From the NCBI GenBank assembly GCA_947380915.1, contig CANCSY010000182.1, positions 1 to 6,456 of the forward strand: a stretch of DNA of 6,456 bases. The letters run 5' to 3'. Shown here in pieces: positions 1-6,456 of this stretch. The notes beneath the pieces are model-generated. The model saw nothing but the letters and a program-made list of their open reading frames with translations. It did no database searches and was not told the DNA's origin. The stretch is from Beijerinckiaceae bacterium. GTDB lineage: Bacteria > Pseudomonadota > Alphaproteobacteria > Rhizobiales > Beijerinckiaceae. A program made the position numbers and the translations under genes. Numbering within the stretch: position 1 is the first letter of the stretch; each line of letters opens with the position of its first letter.

Positions 1-126
1 CGCTATCCCCTGCAGGACATGGCGACCCATGTATTTGCTTTGAAGGATGTTGATCTGGCCCTGCGCACGGTGGGCGGCGAGGGCGAGCCCAACGCGATCC
101 ATTGCGCGGTGGATCCGTGGATCTAA
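1..126 (+). CDS. C-terminal fragment of a probable zinc-dependent alcohol dehydrogenase (medium-chain dehydrogenase family), 5' end outside window
   Basis: An open frame enters from the left edge and ends at the TAA at 124-126, giving 41 residues that begin RYPLQDMATHVFALKDVD and end in AVDPWI. The pattern of a hydrophobic/His-Phe-x-Leu stretch, then an ALRTVGGEGEP segment, then AIHCAVDPW, resembles the extreme C-terminus of zinc-binding medium-chain dehydrogenases, where the last helix (F-x-L-x-x-x-x-A-L) and the final strand close the catalytic domain. These enzymes oxidise alcohols or polyols with NAD(P). The zinc ligands and Rossmann fold would lie upstream and cannot be seen, so substrate and subfamily stay open. 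The gene is followed by a hairpin and a gap of about 184 bp, so it is probably not part of the efflux operon. The reading frame is clear, but the family call rests on a short tail and is only moderately secure. Confidence 0.55.
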   Translation, partial: RYPLQDMATHVFALKDVDLALRTVGGEGEPNAIHCAVDPWI

Positions 127-310
127 CCCCCAGGCGCGCAATCGCGCCCGCCTGATGGCGTCAGCGTCGCAATTTGGTCGCAAGTCCCTGTCAAGCGGAG
201 CAGCCTAGGCGCCGCCGTAAAGCCTGAGTTCCCCTCGCCCCGGGTTCGGGCTAGAAGGGATCTGTTAACCAGTTGCGTTGCGGACAGGGGTGTTGGTGAG
301 ACCGAGCCTG
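127..310. other. Intergenic gap upstream of the efflux operon; expected promoter region, no clear promoter
   Basis: This 184-bp gap is the only non-coding stretch in the window and must hold the operon's promoter unless transcription reads through from the dehydrogenase. It contains the hairpin at 131-154 and an 8-bp palindrome GCCTAGGC at 203-210. It also has the less GC-rich stretch of about 251-275, including GTTAAC at 264-269. I see no good sigma-70 pair: the best spacing is TTCCCC (229-234), 17 bases, TAGAAG (252-257), which matches the consensus poorly. No long dyad typical of a TetR- or MarR-type operator is apparent. Confidence 0.4.
131..154 (+). terminator. GC-rich hairpin just after the dehydrogenase stop codon, possible weak terminator
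   Basis: Four bases after the TAA stop there is an inverted repeat. CAGGCGCGC (131-139) can pair with GCG plus CGCCTG (144-146 and 149-154), giving a 9-bp stem with a two-base bulge and the loop AATC. An alternative fold is a perfect 6-bp stem, GGCGCG (133-138) with CGCGCC (143-148), around a CAAT loop. Position and stem strength fit a 3'-end structure of the upstream transcript. No run of T follows, so a classical Rho-independent terminator is not supported. It may only protect a 3' end, or be incidental in GC-rich DNA. Confidence 0.35.
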
Positions 311-1774
311 ATGAGATGGGGCCTGTGGGCCACGCGCGCCAGCGCTCTGGGCCTCCTCGCCGGGCTGGTGGGCGCCTGTGCGCCCGAGCGTCCCCTGCTC
401 GTCGCTTTGCCCGAGATCCCCGGCGGTTATCGCGCCTCAAGCTCCGGCGCCGCCCATCCCCCCGGCTTCTGGGCGGCCCAGTTCGGCGCGCCCGAACTCG
501 CCCGCCTGGTGGAGTTGGCTCAGGAACAGAACCTCGACATCGCCGCCGCCAGCGCCCGAATCGTTCAGGCCCAGGGGCAGGCCGAGGTGGCGGGGGCGGC
601 GCTTTATCCACAGCTTCAGGGCACGGAGAACGCCATCCGGAGCCTGTCTCCAGGCACGCTGCGCTCCAAGGAGGGGCCGTTCCGCTCCACCATCTCCAAC
701 CGTTTCGATCTCGGCCTGACCGCCAGCTACACCCTCGATCTCTTCGGCCGTAACCGGGGGCTGGCGGAGTCGGCGCAGGATCTCGCCATCTCCAGCGTCT
801 ATGACCGCGACGTGGTGGCTGTGGCCACATTGGCCACGGTGGCCAACAGCTATTTCCTCATGCTGGCCGCCCAGGACCGGCTGCGGCTGGCGCGCGAGGA
901 CATCCGCATCGCCGAAAGCGTGCTGGAGGCGATTCGCCAGCGGCTGGAGGTCGGCACCGCCACGGCGCTCGATTACGCCCAGCAGGAGAGCGTGGTCGCC
1001 AACCAGCGGGCCTCCGTGCCCGCGCTGGAGCAGGCGGTGCAGCAGACCCGCAATGTGCTGGCGGTGCTGGTGGGCCGCACGCCGCAAAGCATGAGCGTGC
1101 GCGGCGGCAGTCTCGACACCCTCAAGGTGCCCGGCGTGCGCGCGGGCCTCCCCTCGCAGCTTCTGTTCCAGCGGCCGGACATCGCCTCCGCCGAGACGCG
1201 GCTCGCCGCCCAGAGCGCCAGCGTCATGGCGGCCCGCGCGGCCTTTTTCCCCACCATCACCCTCACCGGCAACGCCGGCGTCGCCAGCCTCACCCTGAAG
1301 AACCTGCTGCGCCCCGATGCGCTCGCGGCCTCGCTGGCCGAGGGCCTCGTGGCGCCGATCTTCACGGGGGGCAATCTGGAAGGGCAGCTGAAGGCGGCCG
1401 AGGGGCGCCAGATCGAGGCGCTGGAAATCTACCGCAAGAGCATCATCCAGGGGCTGGCGGATGTGGAGAATGCGCTGATCGCGGTGCAACAGACCGCCAT
1501 CCACGAAAAATTGCAGCTCGCAGCCGTAGCGGCGGCGCGCAGGGCCTACCAGATAACAGAGGTTCGCCTGCGGGAAGGTACGGTCGACGTGGTGACGCTG
1601 CTCAACATCCAACTCACGCTGTTTCAGGCGCAGGACCAGCTGACCCAGGTGCGCCTGCAACGCTTCCAGGCGGCGGTTTCTCTCTATCAGGCGCTCGGCG
1701 GCGGCTGGACGAAAGATCGCGCGGTGCTGGTCTTCGCAGGCCCCGCCGCAGGCACGGGGGCGGTCGCCGAATGA
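311..1774 (+). CDS. NodT/OprM-family outer-membrane efflux channel lipoprotein (RND pump outer-membrane factor)
   Basis: This is the outer-membrane factor of a tripartite pump: a trimeric beta-barrel plus long periplasmic alpha-barrel through which substrate leaves the cell. From ATG 311 it has 487 residues, normal for the family. The N-terminus (MRWGLWATR, then a hydrophobic stretch ending LVGAC) is a lipoprotein signal peptide. Cleavage before Cys23 would leave a lipid-anchored protein, as in OprM. Two outer-membrane-efflux repeats follow. The first runs from about residue 60 to 260 and holds YTLDLFGRNR near 140. The second holds the family hallmark LLFQRPDIASAE near residues 284-295, and AAFFPTITLTGNAG near 310. 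The C-terminus has the usual LYQALGGGW ending. ATG 311 was chosen because it gives a compact signal peptide. GTG 296 is a real rival, with AGGGG at 286-290 five bases upstream; the frame is open to TTG 278. The stop overlaps the adaptor start by ATGA. Family is certain; the exact start is not. Confidence 0.93.
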   Translation: MRWGLWATRASALGLLAGLVGACAPERPLLVALPEIPGGYRASSSGAAHPPGFWAAQFGAPELARLVELAQEQNLDIAAASARIVQAQGQAEVAGAALYPQLQGTENAIRSLSPGTLRSKEGPFRSTISNRFDLGLTASYTLDLFGRNRGLAESAQDLAISSVYDRDVVAVATLATVANSYFLMLAAQDRLRLAREDIRIAESVLEAIRQRLEVGTATALDYAQQESVVANQRASVPALEQAVQQTRNVLAVLVGRTPQSMSVRGGSLDTLKVPGVRAGLPSQLLFQRPDIASAETRLAAQSASVMAARAAFFPTITLTGNAGVASLTLKNLLRPDALAASLAEGLVAPIFTGGNLEGQLKAAEGRQIEALEIYRKSIIQGLADVENALIAVQQTAIHEKLQLAAVAAARRAYQITEVRLREGTVDVVTLLNIQLTLFQAQDQLTQVRLQRFQAAVSLYQALGGGWTKDRAVLVFAGPAAGTGAVAE

Positions 1775-3057
1775 AAAAGCTTCTCGCCCTTCTCGTCATC
1801 GCCGTGCTCGCCGCCTGGGGCGCCGACCGGCTGGGCCTCATCACCATACCTTTCCTGAGTGGAGACGCCGCCCAGACCGCGCAGGAGCGGCCACGCATCT
1901 TTGGCGCCCGCCGCGCCCAGCGAGGAGCTGAGGCCGTGCCCGTGCTCACCGCCACGCTGGTGCGGCAGGATGTGCCTGTCACCATCGATGCGGTCGGCAC
2001 GGTGCAGGCGCTCAATACGGTGGTGGTGCGCGCACAGGTGGAGGGCAGGCTGATGGAGCTTGGCTTTCGCGATGGGCAGGATGTGAAGAAGGGCGACGTG
2101 CTCGCCCGCATCGATCCGCGCACCTATCAGGCGCTCTATGATCAGGTCGTCGCCAAGAAGGCGCAGGACGAGGCGCAGTTGGAAAACGCCCGTATCGACC
2201 TCGAGCGCTATACGCGCCTGGCCGCCGGCAATTTCGGCTCGCGCCAGCAGGCCGACACGCAAAAGGCCACCGTGGCCCAGCTCGAAGCGCAGGTGCGGGT
2301 CGATCAGGCCGCCATCGACAACGCCCGGGCCATTCTCGATTACACGGTCATCCGGGCGCCCATCGATGGACGCACCGGCCTGCGGGCGGTGGATGTGGGC
2401 AATATCATCCGCGCCAGCGACGCTACCGGCATTGTGACGCTGACGCAGGTGAAGCCCGTGGCGGCGGTGTTCAGCCTGCCCCAGCAATATCTGCGCGCGG
2501 TGGTGGCGGGGCAGGCGCGCGGGCGCCTTTCGGTGCAGGCCATGGAGGCGGACAACGCCACGGTCATCCAGACCGGCGAGGTCGAGGTCATCGACAACCA
2601 GGTGGACATCACAACCGGCACCGTGCGCGTGAAGGCGATCTTCGCCAATGGGGATCTGGGCCTCTGGCCCGGCCAGTTCATCAATGTGCGCGTCTTTGTG
2701 GATGTGCTGCGTGAGGCCCTCGTGGCGCCCGCTGGCGCGATCCAGCGCGGCCCCAAGGGGGCCTTCGTCTATGTGCTGACGCCCGAGACCAAGGCGGCCA
2801 TGAAATCCGTCACCGTGGGCCGTCAGGATGAGTCCATCGCGGTCATCCAGAGCGGCGTCGAGGCGGGCGAGACGGTCATCACCACGGGCTTCGGCCAGCT
2901 CACCGATGGCTCTGTGGTGCGCCCGCAAACCCCTGTGCAGCCCGAAGCTTCGGCGCCCGCCGAGGCGCGGCCGCGGGGCGGGCCGGGGCAGGGGCGCCGT
3001 GGCGAGGGGCAGGGTCGGCCGCAACCGCAGGGCGGCGCCGCGGCCGCCGCCAGATGA
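1771..3057 (+). CDS. mdtA: MdtA-like periplasmic adaptor (membrane fusion protein) of an RND efflux pump
   Basis: The 428-residue adaptor links the inner-membrane RND permease to the outer-membrane channel. A basic start (MKK) and a hydrophobic segment over residues 4-16 form a signal peptide or anchor. No cysteine is present, so this is not a lipoprotein, unlike AcrA. Domain order is typical. The first lipoyl half (about 85-115) has VVVRAQVEGRLMEL and DGQDVKKGDVLARIDP. The helical hairpin covers about 116-190, with QLENARIDLERY. The second lipoyl half (191-215) has YTVIRAPIDGRTGLRAVDVG. The beta-barrel (about 222-312) has DNQVDITTGTVRVKA and LWPGQFINVRV, and the membrane-proximal domain has APAGAIQRGPKGAFVYVL (319-336). 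These blocks closely match my memory of E. coli MdtA. Residues 385-428 form a Pro/Gly/Arg/Gln-rich tail ending in AAAAAR. The gene overlaps both neighbours by ATGA. Its start has only a distant GGGGG (1756-1760), so it probably relies on coupling. Confidence 0.93.
   Translation: MKKLLALLVIAVLAAWGADRLGLITIPFLSGDAAQTAQERPRIFGARRAQRGAEAVPVLTATLVRQDVPVTIDAVGTVQALNTVVVRAQVEGRLMELGFRDGQDVKKGDVLARIDPRTYQALYDQVVAKKAQDEAQLENARIDLERYTRLAAGNFGSRQQADTQKATVAQLEAQVRVDQAAIDNARAILDYTVIRAPIDGRTGLRAVDVGNIIRASDATGIVTLTQVKPVAAVFSLPQQYLRAVVAGQARGRLSVQAMEADNATVIQTGEVEVIDNQVDITTGTVRVKAIFANGDLGLWPGQFINVRVFVDVLREALVAPAGAIQRGPKGAFVYVLTPETKAAMKSVTVGRQDESIAVIQSGVEAGETVITTGFGQLTDGSVVRPQTPVQPEASAPAEARPRGGPGQGRRGEGQGRPQPQGGAAAAAR
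2923..3054 (+). other. Low-complexity basic Pro/Gly/Arg/Gln tail of the adaptor
   Basis: The last 44 residues of the adaptor (385-428) lack any fold-like pattern. They run from PQTPVQPEASAPAEARPRGG through repeated Gly-Gln-Gly-Arg units (GPGQGRR, GEGQGR) to a run of alanines and a final Arg. There are seven Arg, one just outside the segment, against only a few Glu, so the tail is net positive. MdtA of E. coli also ends in a charged extension beyond the membrane-proximal domain, so the position is normal. The composition is the notable part. The underlying DNA is extremely GC-rich. The tail presumably sits in the periplasm near the inner membrane; any role there is inference. Confidence 0.7.
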
Positions 3058-6000
3058 GCGTTTCGGCGCCTTTCATCCTGCGGCCTGTGGCGACCTCGCT
3101 GCTGGGCGTCGCGATTCTGTTGTGCGGTCTGCTGGGCTTCTGGCGCCTGCCGGTTTCGGCCCTGCCGCAGGTCGATTTTCCGACCATGCAGATCATGACG
3201 CGTCTGCCCGGCGCCAATCCCGACACCATCGCGGCCATCGTCACCGCGCCGCTGGAACGGTCCTTCGGCCAGATCCCCGCGCTGGTCTCGATGTCCTCGC
3301 AATCCTCCTTCGGCCTCAGCCAGATCACCCTGCAATTCGAGCTCGACCGCGACATCGACGCCGCCGCGCAGGATGTGCAATCGGCGATCAATGCGGCGTC
3401 GTCGACGTTGCCGCGCAACTTGCCCTATCCTCCGGTCTATTCGAAGGTGAACCCGGCCGACGCCCCCATCGTGACCGTGGCCGTGATGTCGCAGACTCTG
3501 CCGCTGCGCACTCTCAGCGATTTCGCCGATACGCTGATCGGCCCGCGCCTGTCGGAGATCAGCGGCGTGGGGCGCGTGTCGATCCAGGGCGGCGTGCGGC
3601 CTGCGGTGCGCATTCAGGCTGATCTTGCGCGCCTCGCCTCCTATCGCCTTGGGCTGGAAGATCTGCGGCTCGCCATCGTCGGCGCCAATGTCGCCGGGGC
3701 CAAGGGCGCGCTGGATGGCGCCCAGCAATCCTACACCATCGCCTCCAACGACCAGATCGGCGCCGCCGAGGCCTATCGCACAATTGTGGTCGCCTATCGC
3801 AACAATGCGCCGGTGATGCTCCGCGATGTGGCCGAAGTGGTGGACGGGCTCGAGAACACCCGCGTCGGCGGCTGGTACAACGGACGCACCGCCATCGTGC
3901 TCGATGTGCAGAAACAGCCCGGCGCCAATATCATCGATGCGGTGAACCGCCTGAAGCTCGAACTCCCGCGCCTGCAACGCTCCCTGCCCGCAGGGGCGGA
4001 GCTTGTGGTGGTGCATGACCGCACCCAGACCATCCGCGCCTCCATCGCGGATGTGCAATTCACTCTGGTTCTTGCCATCGGCCTTGTGGTGCTGGTGGTG
4101 CTGCTGTTCCTGCGCACCCTGCGCGCCACCATCATCGCGGGCGTGACCCTGCCGCTCTCCATTCTGGCGAGTTTCGCGGCCATGTGGGTGGCGGGGTTCA
4201 GCCTCGACAATCTCTCCCTCATGGCGCTCACCATCGGCACGGGCTTTGTGGTCGATGACGCCATCGTGATGATCGAGAACATCGTGCGCAATCTGGAGCG
4301 CGGCAAGTCGCCCCTGCAAGCCGCGCTGGATGGCGCCCGCGAGATCGGCTTCACCGTGATTTCCCTCACCGCCTCGCTGGTGGCGGTGTTCATTCCCCTG
4401 CTCTTCATGACGGGCATCGTGGGTCGCATGTTCCGCGAATTCGCGATCACGCTGACGCTTGCGGTGGTGGTCTCGGCGGTGATTTCGCTGACGTTGACGC
4501 CCATGATGTGCGGCCAGCTCCTGCGCGCCATTCCCGAAGGCGCCCAGCCGCCGCGCCTGCTGCGCATCGCCGAATGGCCCTTCGCGGCCATGGCGCGTTT
4601 GTATGACGCCACGCTCGGCTGGGCCATCGCCCGGCAGGGGCTGATGATGCTGGTGACGCTGGGCACGCTCGCCCTGACGATCTGGCTCTATATCGTCATC
4701 CCCAAGGGCTTCCTGCCCGTGCAGGACACGGGCCTCGTCACCGTGAATGTGGAGGCGGCGCCCGATGTGTCCTTCCGCGAGATCTCTCGCTTGCAGGAGG
4801 AGGTCGCGCAGATCATGAGCCGCGACCCCGATGTGACCGGCGTCGTGGGCGTGGTGGGCATCGGGCCGCTGAATGTCACGCAGAATGCGGCGCGTCTGGC
4901 CGTGATCCTGAAGCCGCGCGAGCAACGCCGCGCCGACGCCAGCGCCATCGCCGAGCGCCTGCGCCTCGCCGCCGCCGATGTGTCGGGCGTGAAGCTCTAT
5001 GCGCAGCCCGCGCAGGACATCCAGATCACCACGCAATCGAGCCGCTCGCAGTTTCAATATACTCTGTCGAGCACCGATGCGGCACAGCTGGATCTCTGGG
5101 CCAAGAAGCTCGCGCAGGAGCTTCGCTTGTCCGGCGTCGTGCGCAATGTGGCGGCCGAGACCAATGACGGGGGCCTGCGCATTTTCGTGGATGTGGACCG
5201 CGAGAAGGCGGGGCGCCTGGGCGTGGGCATGCAGGCCATCGACGACACGCTCAACAGCGCCTTCGGCCAGCGGCAGGTCTCCACCATCTATGCGCAGTCG
5301 AACCAGTATCGCGTGATCCTCGAGGCCGCGCCGCAATACCAGGGCGATCCTGCAGCCCTATCGAAGCTCTATGTGGCGGGCGCAGGCGGCGTGCAGACGC
5401 CGCTGGAGACGGTGGCGCGGATCAAGCGCATCACGGCCCCGCTGGCGGTCATGCATCAGGACCAGTTCCCCGCCGCCGTGGTGAGCTTCGATCTAGAACC
5501 CCACGCGTCCCTCGGCGATGCGGTGCAGGCGGTGGCCCGGGCGGAGGCTGACATCGGCATGCCCGGCACGGTCATCGGAACCTTCCGCGCCGACGCCGCC
5601 GAATTCAAACGCTCGCTGGCCACCCAGCCCTGGCTGATTCTGGCCGCGCTCATCACCATCTATGTGGTGCTGGGCATGCTCTACGAGAGCTTCGCCCATC
5701 CCTTCACCATCCTCACGACGCTGCCCTCGGCGGGCGTGGGCGCGCTGCTGGCCCTGATGCTGACGGGGCAGGATCTGTCCATCATCGCCCTCATCGGCAT
5801 CGTGCTGCTGATGGGCATCGTGAAGAAGAACGCGATCATGATGATCGATTTCGCTTTGGTGGCCGAGCGTCAGGGCCTCTCGCCGCAGGAGGCGATCCTG
5901 CGCGCTTGCCATCTGCGTTTCCGGCCTATCATGATGACCACGCTCGCGGCCCTCTTCGGCGCGCTGCCGCTCGCCTTCGCCAGCGGCGATGGTAGCGAAT

Positions 6001-6173
6001 TGCGCATACCCCTGGGCGTATCCATCGTCGGCGGGTTGCTGCTCAGCCAGTTGCTGACGCTCTACACCACGCCGGTGATCTATCTCGCGGTCGAGCGCTT
6101 GCGTGCGCGCCTGGGCTGGCGGGGCCACAAGCGCGCGCCAGCGCCGCGCAAAGAGATGGAGGGCGTCGAATGA
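3054..6173 (+). CDS. mdtB: MdtB-like RND-family proton/drug antiporter, inner-membrane permease
   Basis: This is a complete 1039-residue RND (HAE1) permease, close to the 1040 residues of E. coli MdtB. It exports substrate from periplasm or inner leaflet in exchange for protons. TM1 lies near residues 11-29 after FILRPVAT. The first porter loop has [27 protein letters not shown] and [13 protein letters not shown]2 starts near 336. TM4 has [18 protein letters not shown], with Asp401 and Asp402 equivalent to AcrB D407/D408. The second large periplasmic loop carries [21 protein letters not shown]8 starts near 861, TM10 has [14 protein letters not shown] with Lys925 (AcrB K940), and TM11 has [20 protein letters not shown] with Arg955 (AcrB R971) and Thr962 (T978). 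The relay is therefore intact. The blocks [19 protein letters not shown] and [14 protein letters not shown] are typical of the MdtB/MdtC branch rather than AcrB. Similarity in the N-terminal loop and its place before an MdtC-like gene favour MdtB; the C-terminal half resembles both paralogs. No good Shine-Dalgarno precedes the start, which overlaps the adaptor stop by ATGA. Confidence 0.93.
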   Translation: MSVSAPFILRPVATSLLGVAILLCGLLGFWRLPVSALPQVDFPTMQIMTRLPGANPDTIAAIVTAPLERSFGQIPALVSMSSQSSFGLSQITLQFELDRDIDAAAQDVQSAINAASSTLPRNLPYPPVYSKVNPADAPIVTVAVMSQTLPLRTLSDFADTLIGPRLSEISGVGRVSIQGGVRPAVRIQADLARLASYRLGLEDLRLAIVGANVAGAKGALDGAQQSYTIASNDQIGAAEAYRTIVVAYRNNAPVMLRDVAEVVDGLENTRVGGWYNGRTAIVLDVQKQPGANIIDAVNRLKLELPRLQRSLPAGAELVVVHDRTQTIRASIADVQFTLVLAIGLVVLVVLLFLRTLRATIIAGVTLPLSILASFAAMWVAGFSLDNLSLMALTIGTGFVVDDAIVMIENIVRNLERGKSPLQAALDGAREIGFTVISLTASLVAVFIPLLFMTGIVGRMFREFAITLTLAVVVSAVISLTLTPMMCGQLLRAIPEGAQPPRLLRIAEWPFAAMARLYDATLGWAIARQGLMMLVTLGTLALTIWLYIVIPKGFLPVQDTGLVTVNVEAAPDVSFREISRLQEEVAQIMSRDPDVTGVVGVVGIGPLNVTQNAARLAVILKPREQRRADASAIAERLRLAAADVSGVKLYAQPAQDIQITTQSSRSQFQYTLSSTDAAQLDLWAKKLAQELRLSGVVRNVAAETNDGGLRIFVDVDREKAGRLGVGMQAIDDTLNSAFGQRQVSTIYAQSNQYRVILEAAPQYQGDPAALSKLYVAGAGGVQTPLETVARIKRITAPLAVMHQDQFPAAVVSFDLEPHASLGDAVQAVARAEADIGMPGTVIGTFRADAAEFKRSLATQPWLILAALITIYVVLGMLYESFAHPFTILTTLPSAGVGALLALMLTGQDLSIIALIGIVLLMGIVKKNAIMMIDFALVAERQGLSPQEAILRACHLRFRPIMMTTLAALFGALPLAFASGDGSELRIPLGVSIVGGLLLSQLLTLYTTPVIYLAVERLRARLGWRGHKRAPAPRKEMEGVE
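3072..3094 (+). repeat. Short direct repeat, copy 1 (5' end of mdtB-like gene)
   Basis: A 23-base segment encoding the FILRPVAT block just before TM1 recurs at 6191-6213 in the second permease gene with one mismatch (CTGCGG here, CTGCGT there). It reflects the shared ancestry of the two permeases and is coding, not a mobile or regulatory repeat. Confidence 0.7.
6158..6162 (+). promoter_or_regulatory. Consensus Shine-Dalgarno (GGAGG) for the mdtC-like gene
   Basis: GGAGG sits inside the last codons of the mdtB-like gene, seven bases before the ATG at 6170. This is near-ideal spacing and decides that start. It is the only strong ribosome-binding site at the three ATGA junctions: upstream of 3054 there is only GCC/GCG-rich sequence, and upstream of 1771 only a GGGGG ten bases away. 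The second permease can thus be initiated de novo as well as by coupling. Confidence 0.75.
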
Positions 6174-6456
6174 GAAGCCTCTCCGCCCCCTTCATCCTGC
6201 GTCCTGTGGCGACGACGCTATTGTCTTTCGCGCTCTTCATTCTGGGCTGCCTTGGCTACGCCTTCCTGCCCGTGGCGAACCTGCCCAATGTGGAATTCCC
6301 CGTCATTCGCGTCACCGCCAGCAGGCCGGGCGCGGACCCCTCCACCATGGCGGCGAGCGTGGCGGCGCCGCTGGAGCGCACGCTGGGGTCCATCTCCGGC
6401 GTCAATGAAATCACCTCCTGGAGTTCGCTGGGCTCCACCAGCATCACCCTGCAATT
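6170..6456 (+). CDS. mdtC: MdtC-like RND permease, N-terminal 95 codons (3' end outside window)
   Basis: The frame opens at ATG 6170, overlapping the mdtB-like stop by ATGA, and stays open to the right edge. The 95 complete codons start [18 protein letters not shown], then run through a TM1 segment to [16 protein letters not shown]. They continue with the first porter-loop blocks [18 protein letters not shown] and [11 protein letters not shown]. The signatures EFPVI, TMA-x-SVA-x-PLER-x-LG and SSLGST match E. coli MdtC as I recall it, while the upstream permease has the MdtB-type [15 protein letters not shown] and SSQSSFGLS. It is therefore a paralog of the neighbour, not a copy of it. In E. 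coli, MdtB and MdtC form a B2C trimer and differ in function. A full-length protein would be about 1025-1040 residues; TM4 and the proton relay lie beyond the window. Confidence 0.9.
   Translation, partial: MRSLSAPFILRPVATTLLSFALFILGCLGYAFLPVANLPNVEFPVIRVTASRPGADPSTMAASVAAPLERTLGSISGVNEITSWSSLGSTSITLQ
6191..6213 (+). repeat. Short direct repeat, copy 2 (5' end of mdtC-like gene)
   Basis: This is the partner of the segment at 3072-3094, identical at 22 of 23 positions by eye, in the same codon frame and the same distance class from the start codon (both encode FILRPVAT near residues 7-15). The match fades downstream, where the proteins diverge. Confidence 0.7.

Noticed and set aside
229..257. 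Possible promoter TTCCCC, 17-base spacer, TAGAAG
   Set aside because: Spacing is right but the -35 element matches the consensus poorly and the -10 only partly; such matches arise easily by chance.
437..1660. A 407-codon open frame on the minus strand opposite the channel gene
   Set aside because: Low-complexity, His/Gln/Arg-rich translation lying antisense to the NodT-type gene; best explained by GC bias.
1687..3024. A 445-codon open frame on the minus strand opposite the adaptor
   Set aside because: Shadow frame: His/Arg/Gly-rich composition, no recognisable motif, fully antisense to a well-supported adaptor gene.
2828..3622. A 264-codon plus-strand frame spanning the adaptor/permease junction
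   Set aside because: Arg/Ala/Pro/Ser-rich translation in a different frame from two clearly conserved proteins; no motif, no ribosome-binding site of note.
2823..5336. An 837-codon open frame on the minus strand
   Set aside because: It lies antisense to the adaptor and the MdtB-like gene. Its translation is rich in His, Arg, Asp and Gly without domain patterns, as expected from the reverse complement of GC-rich coding DNA. The sense strand is unmistakably coding.
311..6456. The operon as a novel biological system
   Set aside because: Every gene matches a known part of the MdtABC-type RND efflux family with canonical motifs, and no unexplained gene or non-coding element lies between them.

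Overview
The window looks like a stretch of high-GC alphaproteobacterial chromosome, possibly Hyphomicrobiales/Rhizobiales. This lineage guess rests on the strong G/C third-position bias, the NodT-type outer-membrane factor and the overall codon use; it is inference, not a database match. Everything recognisable lies on the + strand.

Layout. Positions 1-126 hold the last 41 codons of an unrelated gene, probably a zinc-dependent medium-chain alcohol dehydrogenase. A gap of about 184 bp follows, with a GC-rich hairpin just after that stop codon and no convincing promoter. From about 311 to the right edge runs a tightly packed four-gene operon for a tripartite RND efflux pump of the MdtABC type: (1) a NodT/OprM-family outer-membrane lipoprotein, 311-1774; (2) an MdtA-like periplasmic adaptor, 1771-3057; (3) an MdtB-like inner-membrane RND permease, 3054-6173; (4) the first 95 codons of a second, MdtC-like RND permease, from 6170 and cut by the window edge. 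All three gene junctions are the same 4-base ATGA start/stop overlap, so the genes are very probably co-transcribed and translationally coupled.

How they work together. In the Escherichia coli MdtABC system two different RND permeases form a mixed trimer (two MdtB, one MdtC). The adaptor MdtA bridges this trimer to an outer-membrane channel, and export is driven by proton influx. Here the channel gene is part of the operon and comes first, so one transcript would encode every part of the pump. The MdtB-like protein keeps the expected proton-relay residues (Asp401, Asp402, Lys925, Arg955). The substrate cannot be read from the sequence. No regulator gene lies in the window.

I found no RNA gene, mobile element, CRISPR array or undescribed system. 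The observations worth a second look are modest: operon order, junction design, a basic low-complexity tail on the adaptor, start-site ambiguity in the first gene, and a short repeat shared by the two permease genes.
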